Source of the DNA: Pelargonium cotyledonis
Taxonomy: Eukaryota; Streptophyta; Magnoliopsida; Geraniales; Geraniaceae
Assembly: GCA_036897625.1 (NCBI GenBank)
Contig: JAYMTA010000002.1
Span: forward strand, 170,001 to 234,000
Length of the DNA: 64,000 nt
Direction of reading: 5' to 3'
In this document: one piece after another, positions 18,801 through 30,799 of the stretch
Position numbering within the stretch: the stretch's first letter is position 1
Layout: each line of letters starts with the position of its first letter
Notes under the pieces: generated by a model
What the model saw: only the letters and a program-made list of their open reading frames with translations
What the model was told of the DNA's origin: nothing
Database searches by the model: none
Translations under genes and position numbers: made by a program

Positions 18801-20295
18801 GGTTCGAGAGTCTAATGTATAAGTTAAGTGTTGTAATATGTTAAATTCTAGAGATATGGGGAACAAAAGTTTATATAATTAAGGGTTTAGGTTCTCTCAG
18901 TCATTTTTAAAGATAAAAGGTGCACGTGTAAGGAATTTTAGTATAACTTTACCGGTCTTAAAATTTGTAGGGTGCTTTACAGCTCTTTGTGTTAATGGTT
19001 ATCCAAAGCTTCTGGATTTTCGTATATTTAGAGGACTCTATTTTATTAGAAACCCTGCTCTTTAATTAGTTAAATATTGGAGTGCAGGCTCTTTAGGCAA
19101 AGTTATATTACAATAAAGGAAAGCTTTTCAGTTCTGGAAGCTGAGATGAGGTATAGCCTAAAGTAAGGCCTTAATTTAGGTTTCTTTTCCGCGCAAGGGG
19201 CACTTGTTAAGGGATTGACCCCAGCCCTTTTAGATGTGTAGCTCCTAGGGGAGTACTAAAAAAGTATAGGTGTTTTATACTGAGATCTACTATCTTCTTC
19301 GCCTTCGGCTATTTTACTAATTCGGGTATTGAAATTAGTCCCAGTTATAACGGCTTTCAATAAAGCGGGACCTCCTTCTTGTTCTTGGATTTTCGATAAC
19401 AAAGACTTTTGATAATGAGGAGTAACCTGTTTCGCGTAATATTCTAAAAGAACTGCCTACTCTAAACCGAAAGCAGAGGAACAAGCCAACGCCTTTCCTA
19501 ACGTATCCTTTTTCTATTTACCCAGGATACTGTAAGCAAACAGAACATTGAGAAAGAGACTTCCTTCTAGCAAGACTCTTCTTAGACTTTGGAGCTACTG
19601 TATGAACTGGAGGGCTATTCTGCTCTTCCTTAAATTAGGTTTGCAAAAGCAAGAATAATTCTAAGTTTCACTACTTTCACTAGAATTTTATTCTAGATTT
19701 CATTCCATCCTCTCCATTATAGTAATAGAGTGTTGCTTTGGCTAAGAGAGTGGGTCAAGGCAAGAGGATTTCACTTATTTACGAATTAATAGACTCCTTT
19801 TTACTACTCCTACCAAATTGAAACATAAAGCAAAAACCGGTTGGTAGGATGATAGGAGTTCCAGGTTTCCTTATACAAATCCGGTAGTAAAGGAATAAGA
19901 CTCTTAAAAATTTTAGTATCACTGTACGCCTCGAGCTGTTTCAAAAGATCGCTCTACTGTAACGTAAATATAGGATTCTAGTATTTAGTTTTTACTACTA
20001 TAAGCTAAAGCAGAGGTTCAAGTATTCGTATTCTTTTATTAGGAGTTACTATAAAATTAGGTCATCCTAGCTATCAAGCCAAGAAGACTAAAAAGTCATT
20101 CAGTCTTAATATGTATCATAGGGGTGTAGCTTTTTTACTATATTCTTTATATACTACAATGCTCAAATTTTATTGATTTTACAGCTATATGTGTCCCACT
20201 TTTTATGCATAGTGATAGTTAGAAAGTACAGAGTAAGACGTAAAGTAACCCTATAAATATTATTTTTACAGATATTACGTTTTTACACTTAACTG
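15900..20295. other. AT-rich spacer
   Basis: No gene is visible on either strand and there is no long open frame. From about 16 kb the sequence changes character: the C/T-rich and word-repeat texture gives way to a uniform AT-rich background with short GC-rich blocks. A weak T-arm-like TTGGGTTCGAGAGTC lies near 18800. Confidence 0.6.
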
Positions 20296-20299
20296 CCAT

Positions 20300-20370
20300 G
20301 GCTATATACTTTGTTGGTAGAGCAGAAGCTTTTTCTTGACTGGTCGCAGGTTAAAACCCTGCTATACAAA
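20300..20370 (+). pseudogene. tRNA-Lys(UUU)-like relic
   Basis: The D arm is TTGTTGGTAGAGC. The anticodon region GCTTTTTCTT keeps TTT. TGGTCGCAGG is identical to the plant tRNA-Lys consensus, and the T stem GCAGG/CCTGC is perfect. The T loop has become TTAAAAC, losing the conserved TTC, and the acceptor ends no longer pair. The 3' CTATAC is also as in tRNA-Lys. The 71-base length is near normal, so decay has been by substitution. Confidence 0.65.
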
Positions 20371-23300
20371 GAGCTTACCTTAACTGAACTCTTAAAGCTG
20401 AAGCTATCATTAGGGGGATCTCCACCTTTCTATAGGTGCTAAGCAAATGTTTTAGATATAGCCCAGATCTCGCACTCAATTAAACCACAGAGGGCATATT
20501 CAACTATAGAGGGAGTCCGATAGCTATACAGTTAAGTAGAATTCGTCTTTAGGATTTCCTGGTACAAATAACAAGAACAGAAACATCCGCTTCCTATGGG
20601 CCTTCATAGTGACAGATCCCATTATACTGAGTGCTTTTCAATCCCTATTTGATAATTAAAAAGGGCAAGGACTAACTTATAAGTCTTTTTCTTCTTTGAA
20701 ATAAACAAACTGAAACCCAGAATAAGGGAAAATCCTAAGAATAAAAAGTTTTTAATAATATTAGAGGAAATTCAAAAGACAATATCCGGAAGCCGTATAT
20801 CAAAACACAGAAAGGCTAAATACTAGCTGACAATGTAACACAGAGTAATCTCCAAAAGTTAAGCTATGCTACATCTAATAGGAAGGTTTTTAACCAGGAT
20901 GAAGCAAAGCATCTCATTTGTCTCTTTTCAGGCACTACTGTACTTACTAAGTTAAAAAATGTAAGAAATTTACAAGTTATTTACCAGTCTCTTATTCTTA
21001 TCTTTATTATTATATGTATAAAACTCTTTTTATTTACGAAACTAAATGAGACAATCAAAAGGAGCTCCGTAAATGGAAAGCCTTTAAAAATGAAACCGTA
21101 GGGCTAGCAATAAACTCTTCTTTCTTTACAGAGTTGACATAGGATTTTTTAAATAATAAAAGTACACGTAAACCTCGTATTTTATGTCCTATCTCCAAAT
21201 AAGCATGAATACCATCAAAAAACTAATTAAGAATAAGGAAGTATCCTATTTTGTAGGAGTTTTCGCCTGAAGCTTGCTTTGTAACTCAGCTGCTAGAAAA
21301 AAGGGCCTATCTCACGCGCAGAGGAAAGCCCTGGTCTTACACTTTCTTTTTTCATACCCGTATAATAGAGCTTATTTCCGTATGCTTTGTTAAAACTGAG
21401 GCACCATATGCTAGTACAAATACTTTAGAAGTCCCCGTTTTAGATTTAATAAAGCCCTAGCCGACCACGAGTTTCCAGATACTTTTTGTTGTCTTTTTCT
21501 TAGTTATACGGGGTCTCCCATTCCAGTAGAGTCTCTATAGCAGTTATAGATCCTATATTTTTTTACCACAGCTCTGATTATAACTATAAAAAGTTTACAA
21601 ATTGACGGATTTCTTAAAATAAGTAACAATATCTCAATTATCTAAAAACAAAGATTTTTTTCTATAACACTTCCAAGTTTCTTGTTTTTCAACTACTTAC
21701 CAGGGACAAAGAAATGTTACTTAATTAATTACACAAAGCCCTTTTCAATAAAACCAACTAGAAAGACTCTTATCTAAAGTACAAAACTTTCCCTATTCCT
21801 TAACAAGACATTAATTACCTTTTTAGGTAGGAATGCAAAAGCAACGCTCTTCTTTCTGTATCTTCATAGCCTCTTTATTCTTGATGATAACTGCTTTTTT
21901 ATCTCTTATGCTTGGGTACGAGACTTCCCGTTGTTGCAGCCTTTACTAATCCTCTTTTAGTTAGTTAGTAATGTAATAGAAAGTCAAGAGTATTCTAGAT
22001 AGAGAAACGGGTAATTCCTTTCCGTATTTTTAGATTTAGCAGGGTAATAGGTAACCGGAGACTAGGTTCTTTTCTTTTTCTTAGAGGGCAGCCCCTCGAG
22101 GAGTCTTATAACTAAAGTCCTATTTGAACAAAATAAGTATAATCAGAATTTTCTCGGCTAACGAATATATATTTATATTACAGACATAAAATCAAAAACG
22201 AGTAGTATTGAAGCCCTCGAGTATATATATGTACAGGAATCCACCAGGATAAAAGGATTCTTCCAGTATATAAGGCCGTTTTACTTAGTCAAAGTGGGGC
22301 CCAAGCCTCTCCACAAAAAAAATTAGGATCCTACCGCATGAACTAAGGGGATGAAACTCCTTTCAGAAGGGACTTATCCTGACTTGGTAAAGATCCGTCT
22401 ATAATATAGAAAAACCTTTTGGTATCTGCTTCACTATGAATAAGGAAAATTTTTTATTATCGGAAGCCAGTGTTAATCTGAAGGTTACCTTTTTCAGTAC
22501 ACCCCTACTTAATTTTAAAGAGCCCCTTTTATTCGATAAGGATAGCTATCCTACTTCTCTACTGAGGGCTTCTATTTTATATGAATCATAATTCCAAATT
22601 TAATTCAAAGATACTTTGATACTTTTGCAAGTACGAAATACGGGGGTTACTCAGAAGAAAAAGATATATTCTCGGATCGCACAGAATAATAAAAAAACTA
22701 CATATGATACTAAGTCTATAGAGGGCCCTTTCACCAACGAAAAAAAGCTAAACAAAAGACAAGAATAAGTGTAAATCCTATAAGTTAAAGTAAAATTCTA
22801 AGGTACCCACCGACAAAGCGAAGCGCTTTAATTCTATAAAATATATAGAATAGGTAAAACTCTGACTTCCTAGACTCAAGAATATCTAGGGAAGGGGTTA
22901 CCCGATTGCTATTAAGTTTTCATTTGAATGCTAAAATTTATAGACCCTGGTTAGTACAAGAGAAAGACTAAGAGTTCTGTTTAATATGCAACTCTTTATA
23001 GGTTTTTCCAGGATATACAATGAGAGCCCTTAGCGTCCCTTTATTAAAATGAGCATGAAGTAAGTTTTTGTATTGACTGCTTCTTAAGTATAGATATAGG
23101 ACTTAGTAACAAAAATGTTCGAAAAAGTTTCCCTACTTGGGCATTTCTAAAGTGGCAGGTTAAGACTAGGATACAAGTATATCGAGACTAGGCCCCTTTT
23201 GAAGTAAACCATACCGGATAAATTGTTTAACATCTCTAAAGCAATTCCATTCTATAGGAGAGTGCCCCTAATTATTCCAAAAACACTATGTCTTCCTCTA

Positions 23301-26300
23301 GAGTTTTTAGTCTTACTATTTCTTACTTGTAACTTAGATTTAAAAACTTAGTCTAAAAAGAATACTATCAGAATCTCTACTGTGGGGCATTCCTTGCAGT
23401 TTACTTATTTATTACAAATCTTCCTGATCAAGAAGTTTGGGGGTTTAAGAATGGTTAGGCACCGATTTTATTCTATATAGAATCCAGTTACAATTCGGTT
23501 AACTAAGGCATACTCTCCAAAAGGGAAAGACCTTTTGCGGGGTTCTATAGTTAAATTATTGGTTTTAGTAGCAATGAATTCTTAATTTTTATTAAAAAGA
23601 AACCTGTAAAATCTTTACAAGACCCCGTTCTAGTTGGAAACCTCAAAGTTAGATTTTTCTTTTTGCTGGATCAGCTTAGTTACCACAAGACATTAGTTGA
23701 TAAATCTAAATAGTCATTACTTCCTCTTTAATACAATATTAAACTTTATTGGCTTGTTATATATTATATCCTAGATCCTGATACCTCTATACTCACACCT
23801 TTTAGTTTGCCACAAAAAGCGAGAAGCCTCCCCTTTCTTTTTTAACTACACTCTAATGAGTAACGGATCCATTTCTGGACTAGTAAGTATTCAATCGAAT
23901 TCTCTTTTGTTCGCGCAGCTTCTATAAAATGAAATGTCCAGGGAGATTGGATAGGAGCCCTCCCACCTTAAAGCTAAAGCTAGGTTTTAGATGTTACTAA
24001 GCTTTGCTAGCTATAATCTTTTATTAGTTAGAGAATAACAGTATTCAAGAAATACAGGCTCTAGGAATGAAAAAGGAAAGATTAAAAAAGTCATTATAAA
24101 GAGCAGGGAATCAGATTAGGCCAACTAATCAATAAACAGGGTCTTGGGTTTGGTTTACTCATTATTTAAAAGGGGCCCCTCTTGTCACATCGAGTTCGCT
24201 TAAGGGTTGTAGCTTCCCTAGGAAAGTCAGTGCTTAGTCATTCTCAGTTAAGCAGTTTATCCTATATAACAGACTACAGTATCTTTTATCATAGATACAG
24301 AAGAGCCCACTTTTTTGGTTTTGACTGCTTTAAATGACCCTATTCTAGATAGTTTACTTTAGATTAAAGAAGTGTTCAAAGGCTAATTTGGACCCTCTTA
24401 ACTACCAAGTTGGGATTTTGTTTCGAGTAAGAAAGTCTAGACCTGTAATCAGATAAGTAACTCAAAATTACTTATATATCTATTTGAATATTTTTTTTTA
24501 GTAATTACGAATACCTCAGTCTAAAACTAAAAAGCGAAAAGCTTTATTAAGAAAGGGGCTCTATTCTGTAATTGTGTTCGTTCATATACTAACCTGCCCA
24601 AGGGATAGCATACTTCACTAAGTAGATATTGGTTATCTATTTGCTGGATAACCCTATTTTATAAACAAGTGTGAGTCAAGGCATTACTTCTAGTTTAGAA
24701 ATGAGCACCCCTTTTTAAGAAATCCCTTGTAATTTTAATATTCTTTTCTAGAGTCGGTATTATCACAGAAGGGCTTTCTTTAGAACAAAAGTCTAGTTTA
24801 GTTACCGGTAAATAGATAAGGCTTATTAGAGTGTGTAAAGTACATAGTTATCATTAATTTTTTGAGAGACACTTGCTAAAAAAGAGGCACAAGAATAGGT
24901 ATACGCTATTAAAACTGATTTCGTTATAATTATTAAAGCGAACAATATAACAACTAAGCAACCCTTTTATAGTAATTAAGGACCTCATTTGGTACTGAAT
25001 CTGAGCTCTCTCCCCTTTATAACCTATACAAGTAACGTTCTCTTTGAGTTAGGCGCATCATTGTGATTTCTATTTGGACGTACTTAATGAATTCTCGGTA
25101 TAATGAAAAGAAACAAATTTATGTAGCTAAGGTTTTAGGTAGATCTGGCTATTTGTCAATTCCCAGTCATGCTATCCTGTCCTATTGAAAATCTTTCTAT
25201 TTAACATCACATTTGTGCTTTGATCTTTCGAGTTATGAGTCTTTAATAGAGCAAAGTTAGGTAGTATTTAGAGTCTTGGTTTTGTTTTATCTTGTTGTTT
25301 AGATCGATAGCCTTTCACTTTTTGGTATGCTGATTTCAAAGGTTCTTGCGCAAATGTCCAGCAAGTATTAGGTGTCCCCTGATATTTGAGGAAAAGGTAA
25401 CTCACATTTATTAAGATGTACCAGCCACTTGTGTAGTTAGTTATAGAATAAAGTTTACTTAGTAGTTGTAAAAAAAAAGGAAGCTGCATCCGTAGAAAAT
25501 AAATAGGAGCCCTGGTTTGTGCGCTAATCCTACCTTTCTAATTCGGATTAAACGGGTTCCTGCTCGAATAAAATATCTGCAACTCTTGCTTCGAAAGAAT
25601 CTATACTTTTCAAAAACAAGATGGGCGCCTCTTTGAATTTACTTAGCCAATTTCTTTATTATTTGTTGGAATTGTTGTAACAAGGGAATGCTTTTTATCA
25701 AGAGGCGCACTAACTAATAAATATTCTGAATTATTCTTTTAAGTTTCAAGACTCTTTGAGGTTTAACTGTATGTAGCTTCTGGAATAAGAACCCTCTTTA
25801 TTATTAAACTTAAATTTTCTTTGTGTAGAGGATTTACACTCGTATTTGTACTGCTTAAATAGGCCTTACTTTTCAGTAAAATACTTAACTAAGAGTCGTT
25901 CCTACACTTAAGCAGCTGTCTTTCATTGAAGCTTTGTTATATTATAAAATTTTATTCCATATGAATTCCTGAAAGTTGACTGTTTTAAATATTAAATAGA
26001 AGTTATAACTATAGTTAAAATTCTTCTTTCATAAGATTCTGCTAGCTTTTTAGTACGATTTTCCTTGCTTTTATTCGGTTTCTTTAAATGACGAATAATA
26101 CAGATTTAGTTTAGCTTTTTGAAAAGGGGGAAGTAGGGGATAGGGGAATAGCTTGCCTTTAATTATCTGTATGCACGTATGTGCGTATGCCAACTATAGC
26201 CCCGACTGACGGCTTCCGAAGGAGGGTAACGTATAAGAATTTTAAATCTATATATATTTTATAACGCTCACCATGTACCTTGTGTATAGCTTACCTAAAT

Positions 26301-29090
26301 CATTAATTTATAAGACCCTGCTCTTGGTAAATCATGTATTCCATCGGTATCTGATAACAGAGGTTTGAGCACTTTTCTTAATAGACCCCGTCTTATTAGC
26401 CAAAAATTGTCGTAAAGTACTCACCCTTTTTGTTCTCTGAAACATACCTATGCATTATGATTACACTAACTTTTCCACTATATTTTGACTTCTTTTAAAT
26501 TTTAATAGGTATTCTGTTATAAGATTTTATGGTTCTACTCTATGATAGTAATAAATGTAGTTTGGTATTTATGATAACCCAAGAAACCCATTTTAGCAGA
26601 ATTCCTTCTTACAAAGTTTCGACAAGAGAACCCCCGTGAGGTCATAGAAAGTCTGCTTTGTGAGTGACATATATCTCTTTGCAGGAGTTCTGAGAGACAC
26701 TCTTTGCTAGTATGGGACAAATTCTTTATAGAAAACGAATGTGACACCTTTCTTTGGCCCTAGAACTCGTTTAGTTAATTGACAAGGATTCAGTAGTAAA
26801 TATTCTTTAGATAGCGGGTATGTAAAAGACTCAGACAATGTCCAACTCGGGGTACTCCCCAAAACTAAATGGATTATATAAAAAACATCAGTAAGATATA
26901 CAGCTAAACTTCTTCGTATCAAAACGGGTTATACACCTGAAAACTAACTAAAACTAAATCCTTGGTTCGGTGTTAAACAGGATCCCATAGAATAGAATGC
27001 TGTTATAAACTTTTATAGTATAAAAATGTACAGATTTTCTTTTTTTAAACTTGCTACTACCTTATCCAGAATGAATCCAACTGCCTTTTAAAAATATCTA
27101 TGAAGAAGGATCCTCCTGTGCTTACTTCTTATAACGTATAGGTTAAAAAGATTCCTGAGTGAAGGGGCTTTTAAGGATAGAAGTTAAATGTAATAGATTC
27201 CAGTTCTGAAAATAACTAGACTTTCTATACTATATATTTTAAAATATTTGGTGCTACTAGCGGAAACCTGCATAGAGGTACCTCCTAGGGTACAATGTAC
27301 AATTGCATACAATTTTCGAGTTAAACACACAAATTTCTTTTCTCACCCCCTTCGATTTTTTAATAAATAAGTAACTAACCTAGGCTCCGGTTGCCTAAGA
27401 CTTGTTTCTGAACTCCATTACTTGAGGAATCAAGGGAATCAGGATTAAAATTAAGACCCCTTGATTTGAGAACCCTCTTACTTAACGCCGTCCGCAACAC
27501 CTACTTTTCGGGCTGTTAAGAAAAAAGGAAGGCCTTATCCAAAAGTATGAACTACCTTACAGGGTTTTGGGGAATCCTTAAACTCAAATTTTTAAACCTA
27601 TATCACTAATGGAATAACTATTAATATCTCATTATTATCTCATTATAACAATACAAGGGTATAAGAATAAATTGGAAGTGCATATATATATACACCCTGC
27701 CTAGAAATATATCCGGAATAGCACCCACATAACAAATCAGACAAAAGGATCTCTTGTTGATAGTTATTATTCTTGGTAAATTCAAGTTTTGAAAGAGTAA
27801 TTAAAAAAATGCTATTAGATATCCCAGGCAACTCAAACCATCTAAATCTTGTAGTCTTTTTCTGAATCGAATACAGATTCATTAATGCATACTAATAAGA
27901 AGCCACAATTGAAGAGTATCCTGCTCTTTTTATAAAAGTAGATAAAAGGGTCCAGCCTAAAGAATCCAGATTTTAGGGAGTTCCACTATTTAGCAAGTCA
28001 GCGGAGAGACTTCCCTTTTCTAAAGGCAAAAGCCTAAAAATATAAAAAGGAATAAAGGGTAATTGCCTATTACTTTATTTTCCTGCTGGTGATGTTCTCA
28101 ACAAGACTATCCTGTCAGGTTTTTAACTAAGAGGGGTTTTCAATCTTTGAAAGTAAAGCGGATTCTTTACTTATGCCTACTTTTATATAGAGAAATTTTA
28201 GGTTCTGCGATCTGTAAAGTTAGTTAACAAAAGATAAGGTATAGAAGTTTAGTTAGCGATTCTGGTATGGTTTGGTTTTCGTTTGAATTCCTTTTATTAG
28301 TGAAAGTAAATCTTTTGTATAATTTTAATATCTAAGACTCTTTTTTATTCCTTAATTTTAGTGCAATTTCTAGGATCTGGTATAGTAAACTCTGAAGCAA
28401 TTAGATAGATAATTGTTTGCAAGTCTTTCGTGAAAAATCGAATTCTAAATTTAAATGTATGGAATCCTTTTAGAACGGCAATTGCAAGAAATTTCTGTCT
28501 AGAGGTGGGGTATTCAGCAAGCTATCTTTAGTCTAAGTTTCTTACTGGTGTAAAAACAAGTCTTTAACAAACTTTTCGGTAAAAGGGAAAAGCTCGAAAG
28601 TATAGTGTTATCTGAATACTAGGATGGGTCTGAGACGACAAAACAGATTCCTAAGTTTGTTTGCATAACTCTTGTAAAAGTGGGTTCCAGCTCTAGTGTA
28701 GCGTATAAAACGGGGAACAATTTAAGCTAATAAAATTAAGGAGAATAAGCTAGATAATCAGAACTTTTCTAATTAGTAGAATCTTTAAAAGATAAGAAAG
28801 GATAATGAACTTTCCTGAAACTTGGTTATTCGTAAAAAAATCATTATTATGAAATGTATAACTTAATCCTAAGGAAATTCCCTACTTTCAAAACACAAGT
28901 TACTCACTAATAAAGGATTCATTGATAAGCTTAGAACAAAGGAAAAGAAAGTAAAAAAGAGAAGTAAGAATCAAACACGAAAGCAAATCCTAAACAAGAA
29001 AACAAAAAGTATAGGGATACTTGGATATTAAAGGAGATAGTATGGTTGGGAATAACCTACCCTTTGAAAGACTTGCGCAAAGCTCTCTGC
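20371..29090. other. AT-rich spacer with GC-rich palindromes
   Basis: There is no gene, rRNA or clear tRNA in 8.7 kb. Palindromic GC blocks stand out: GGGGCCC near 22296, AGGGCCCTT near 22722 and AGGGGCCCCT at 24171. The longest open frames (25268-25489, 26535-26747 and 27643-27882, all minus) are under 80 codons and show no recognisable motif. Confidence 0.6.
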
Positions 29091-29093
29091 TTG

Positions 29094-29162
29094 GGTGAAT
29101 GACGGAAGTTGGCGTATGATAGATTCATAATCTACTGCCTTAACCACTTAACTACATCCGCC
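29094..29162 (-). pseudogene. tRNA-His-like relic, anticodon changed to AUG
   Basis: The minus strand GGCGGATGTAGTTAAGTGG follows the plastid-type tRNA-His used in plant mitochondria, as does the next stretch TTAAGGCAG. The anticodon arm is TAGAT TATGAAT CTA, where the consensus is TGGAT TGTGAAT CCA. The stem change is compensated (G-C to A-T), but the anticodon GUG has become AUG. The T arm lacks about five bases (CGCCAACTTCCGTC), and the acceptor now ends CATTCACC instead of CGTTCGCC. Nearly all changes are G-to-A or C-to-T. Confidence 0.68.
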
Positions 29163-29756
29163 CTTAGAAACGCTATTTACTTAGCCGCTCCTTACTCACT
29201 ACAAAACTTTCGGGATAGAGATATAGTATTTGAGGTTAACAGAGAGCTTCAATTCTAGTCCTTTGCGAGGGGATTCCACCTCAATTAATAGCAAGATTTT
29301 TGGTTTGACAATAAAAATGAGTCTTTAATCACGGGAAACACACACGGAAAAAGTATAAAGACGATCCTATTTACCCTGCATTTTAAGCTGTTGGTGCAAT
29401 GTAAAGACATCCATTTTTGGACTACTACTTGAAGTTGCAAAAAAAGGAGCTTGCTTATATAAGCTAAAAGCATTATAGTATTTCATTAGGTTCTGCTAAG
29501 TTTTAGATTTCTGTATATACTTATATCCTAAGTACCGCTAGTTTTTTTATATTTAATTAATCTATCTTGAACTCTGGATCCAATGCTTTTTAATGAAATA
29601 AGTTTCTTATAAGAATATTTAGCCATTTACTAAGAAAGTACGTAATCTTTTTATATTTAGTCTTTAATTTGCACGGTTCTTAGTTCCTTAGTTCTTTTCT
29701 CTGTAGTAGGTATTCCATGAGTATTAAATATCTAACAAAACCTCAAACCCCAGAAT

Positions 29757-29815
29757 TTTAGTTATAACGTGGTATTTTCAACACGAATAACATGGGTTCA
29801 AGTGCTATTACCGCA
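29757..29815 (+). pseudogene. Possible tRNA-like relic
   Basis: A T-arm-like CATGGGTTCAAGTGC follows a D-arm-like ACGTGGTA. The middle is not tRNA-like. Weak. Confidence 0.22.
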
Positions 29816-30570
29816 ATAAAAAACCTGTTGCTGCCTAGTGATCAGCCCGTAACCTAGAAAGAAAGGGTTTCGTAAAAAAGAAAGATCCAAAAAGTGTTAC
29901 AGAGTCGATTTAGGGAAATAAAGTTAAGGCCCTGAATTAAGGACCGCAATTCTAATTCTTCAGACAGTTGGTTGTCGTCATTTGGGAGTGGTTCTGTCAT
30001 ACTTAACTAATCATATATATTTTATCCCATTAGCCTGAAAGTAATAGTTGTTACAAAAAAAAGAATTGCCCTAGGATTCGTGGTCTTAAGGATTCCTAGT
30101 GTTTTTTACTGAAGTAGATAAATATATTACAAATCTTTTTTATTTGAGATTTAAAAAAGGTTAGGTAAGTCCTTCGTAAGGGATGCTTGTCTTGACCTTA
30201 CATGCGTGTACGTTACTAAAGGGCTTACTTGGTAATTACTTAGTTGTGGCTTTGACCTTAAATAAAGGAATTTCCTAAATCTAAGAGTCAAAGGCATACT
30301 ATCTCCGATCTGTAGCTCTCTTGTTCTCTGCCTTTGGTAATTGTCTGACTCTTCTTATATTATATAGCTATAACCTTCTTAGTCTCCAATCTTTTTAACT
30401 ACTCCCGGATTCCTGTACTTTAGTCTTACTCTTTAAATGGATATGGGACACTATAAAATCTATAAGGATAAGGGGTTATTTATGCATAGTTTTTTGCAAG
30501 GCTATATATACTTAGTAGTAATAAACAGCAAATTATAGGGTATCCTAATAACAGATTTTGTTTCCATTTA

Positions 30571-30640
30571 GTTTTGAATCCAAGTGGTAAAGTATCCATA
30601 CGAAAACTGACATGCAAAGGTTAGAATCGCTTTGATTAGA
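30571..30640 (+). pseudogene. tRNA-Gln-like relic
   Basis: ATCCAAGTGGTAAAG is a tRNA-Gln-type D arm. GACATGCAAAGGTTAGAATC matches the plant mitochondrial tRNA-Gln stretch GGCATGCAAAGGTTCGAATC at 18 of 20 positions. The anticodon arm between them is scrambled and the acceptor ends do not pair. Compare the relics at 50399 and 57220. Confidence 0.5.
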
Positions 30641-30726
30641 TGATTAAGAAAATGCTCAGGGATATGTTTAAATAGATTTCTTGTATATACCTATATAAGC
30701 TCTATAAGACAGTTAACTAAATCATT

Positions 30727-30797
30727 AGTACTACACGACTTGAACCTGCGGCTAGTAGATAAAAGGTAAGATGTTGTACCCGCGGAGCTATACACCC
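30727..30797 (-). pseudogene. tRNA-Lys(UUU)-like relic
   Basis: The minus strand starts GGGTGTATAGCTC as in plant mitochondrial tRNA-Lys. It keeps CCTTTTATC in the anticodon region and GCCGCAGGTTCAAGTC in the T arm. The D loop has changed to CGCGGGTACAAC, and the T stem and acceptor 3' sides are broken. It lies only about 90 bp from the Gln-like relic, on the opposite strand. Confidence 0.6.
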
Positions 30798-30799
30798 CA

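Noticed and set aside
18760-18830. tRNA-like text ending TTGGGTTCGAGAGTC
   Set aside because: The 5' part has no GG in the D loop and the stems do not pair.
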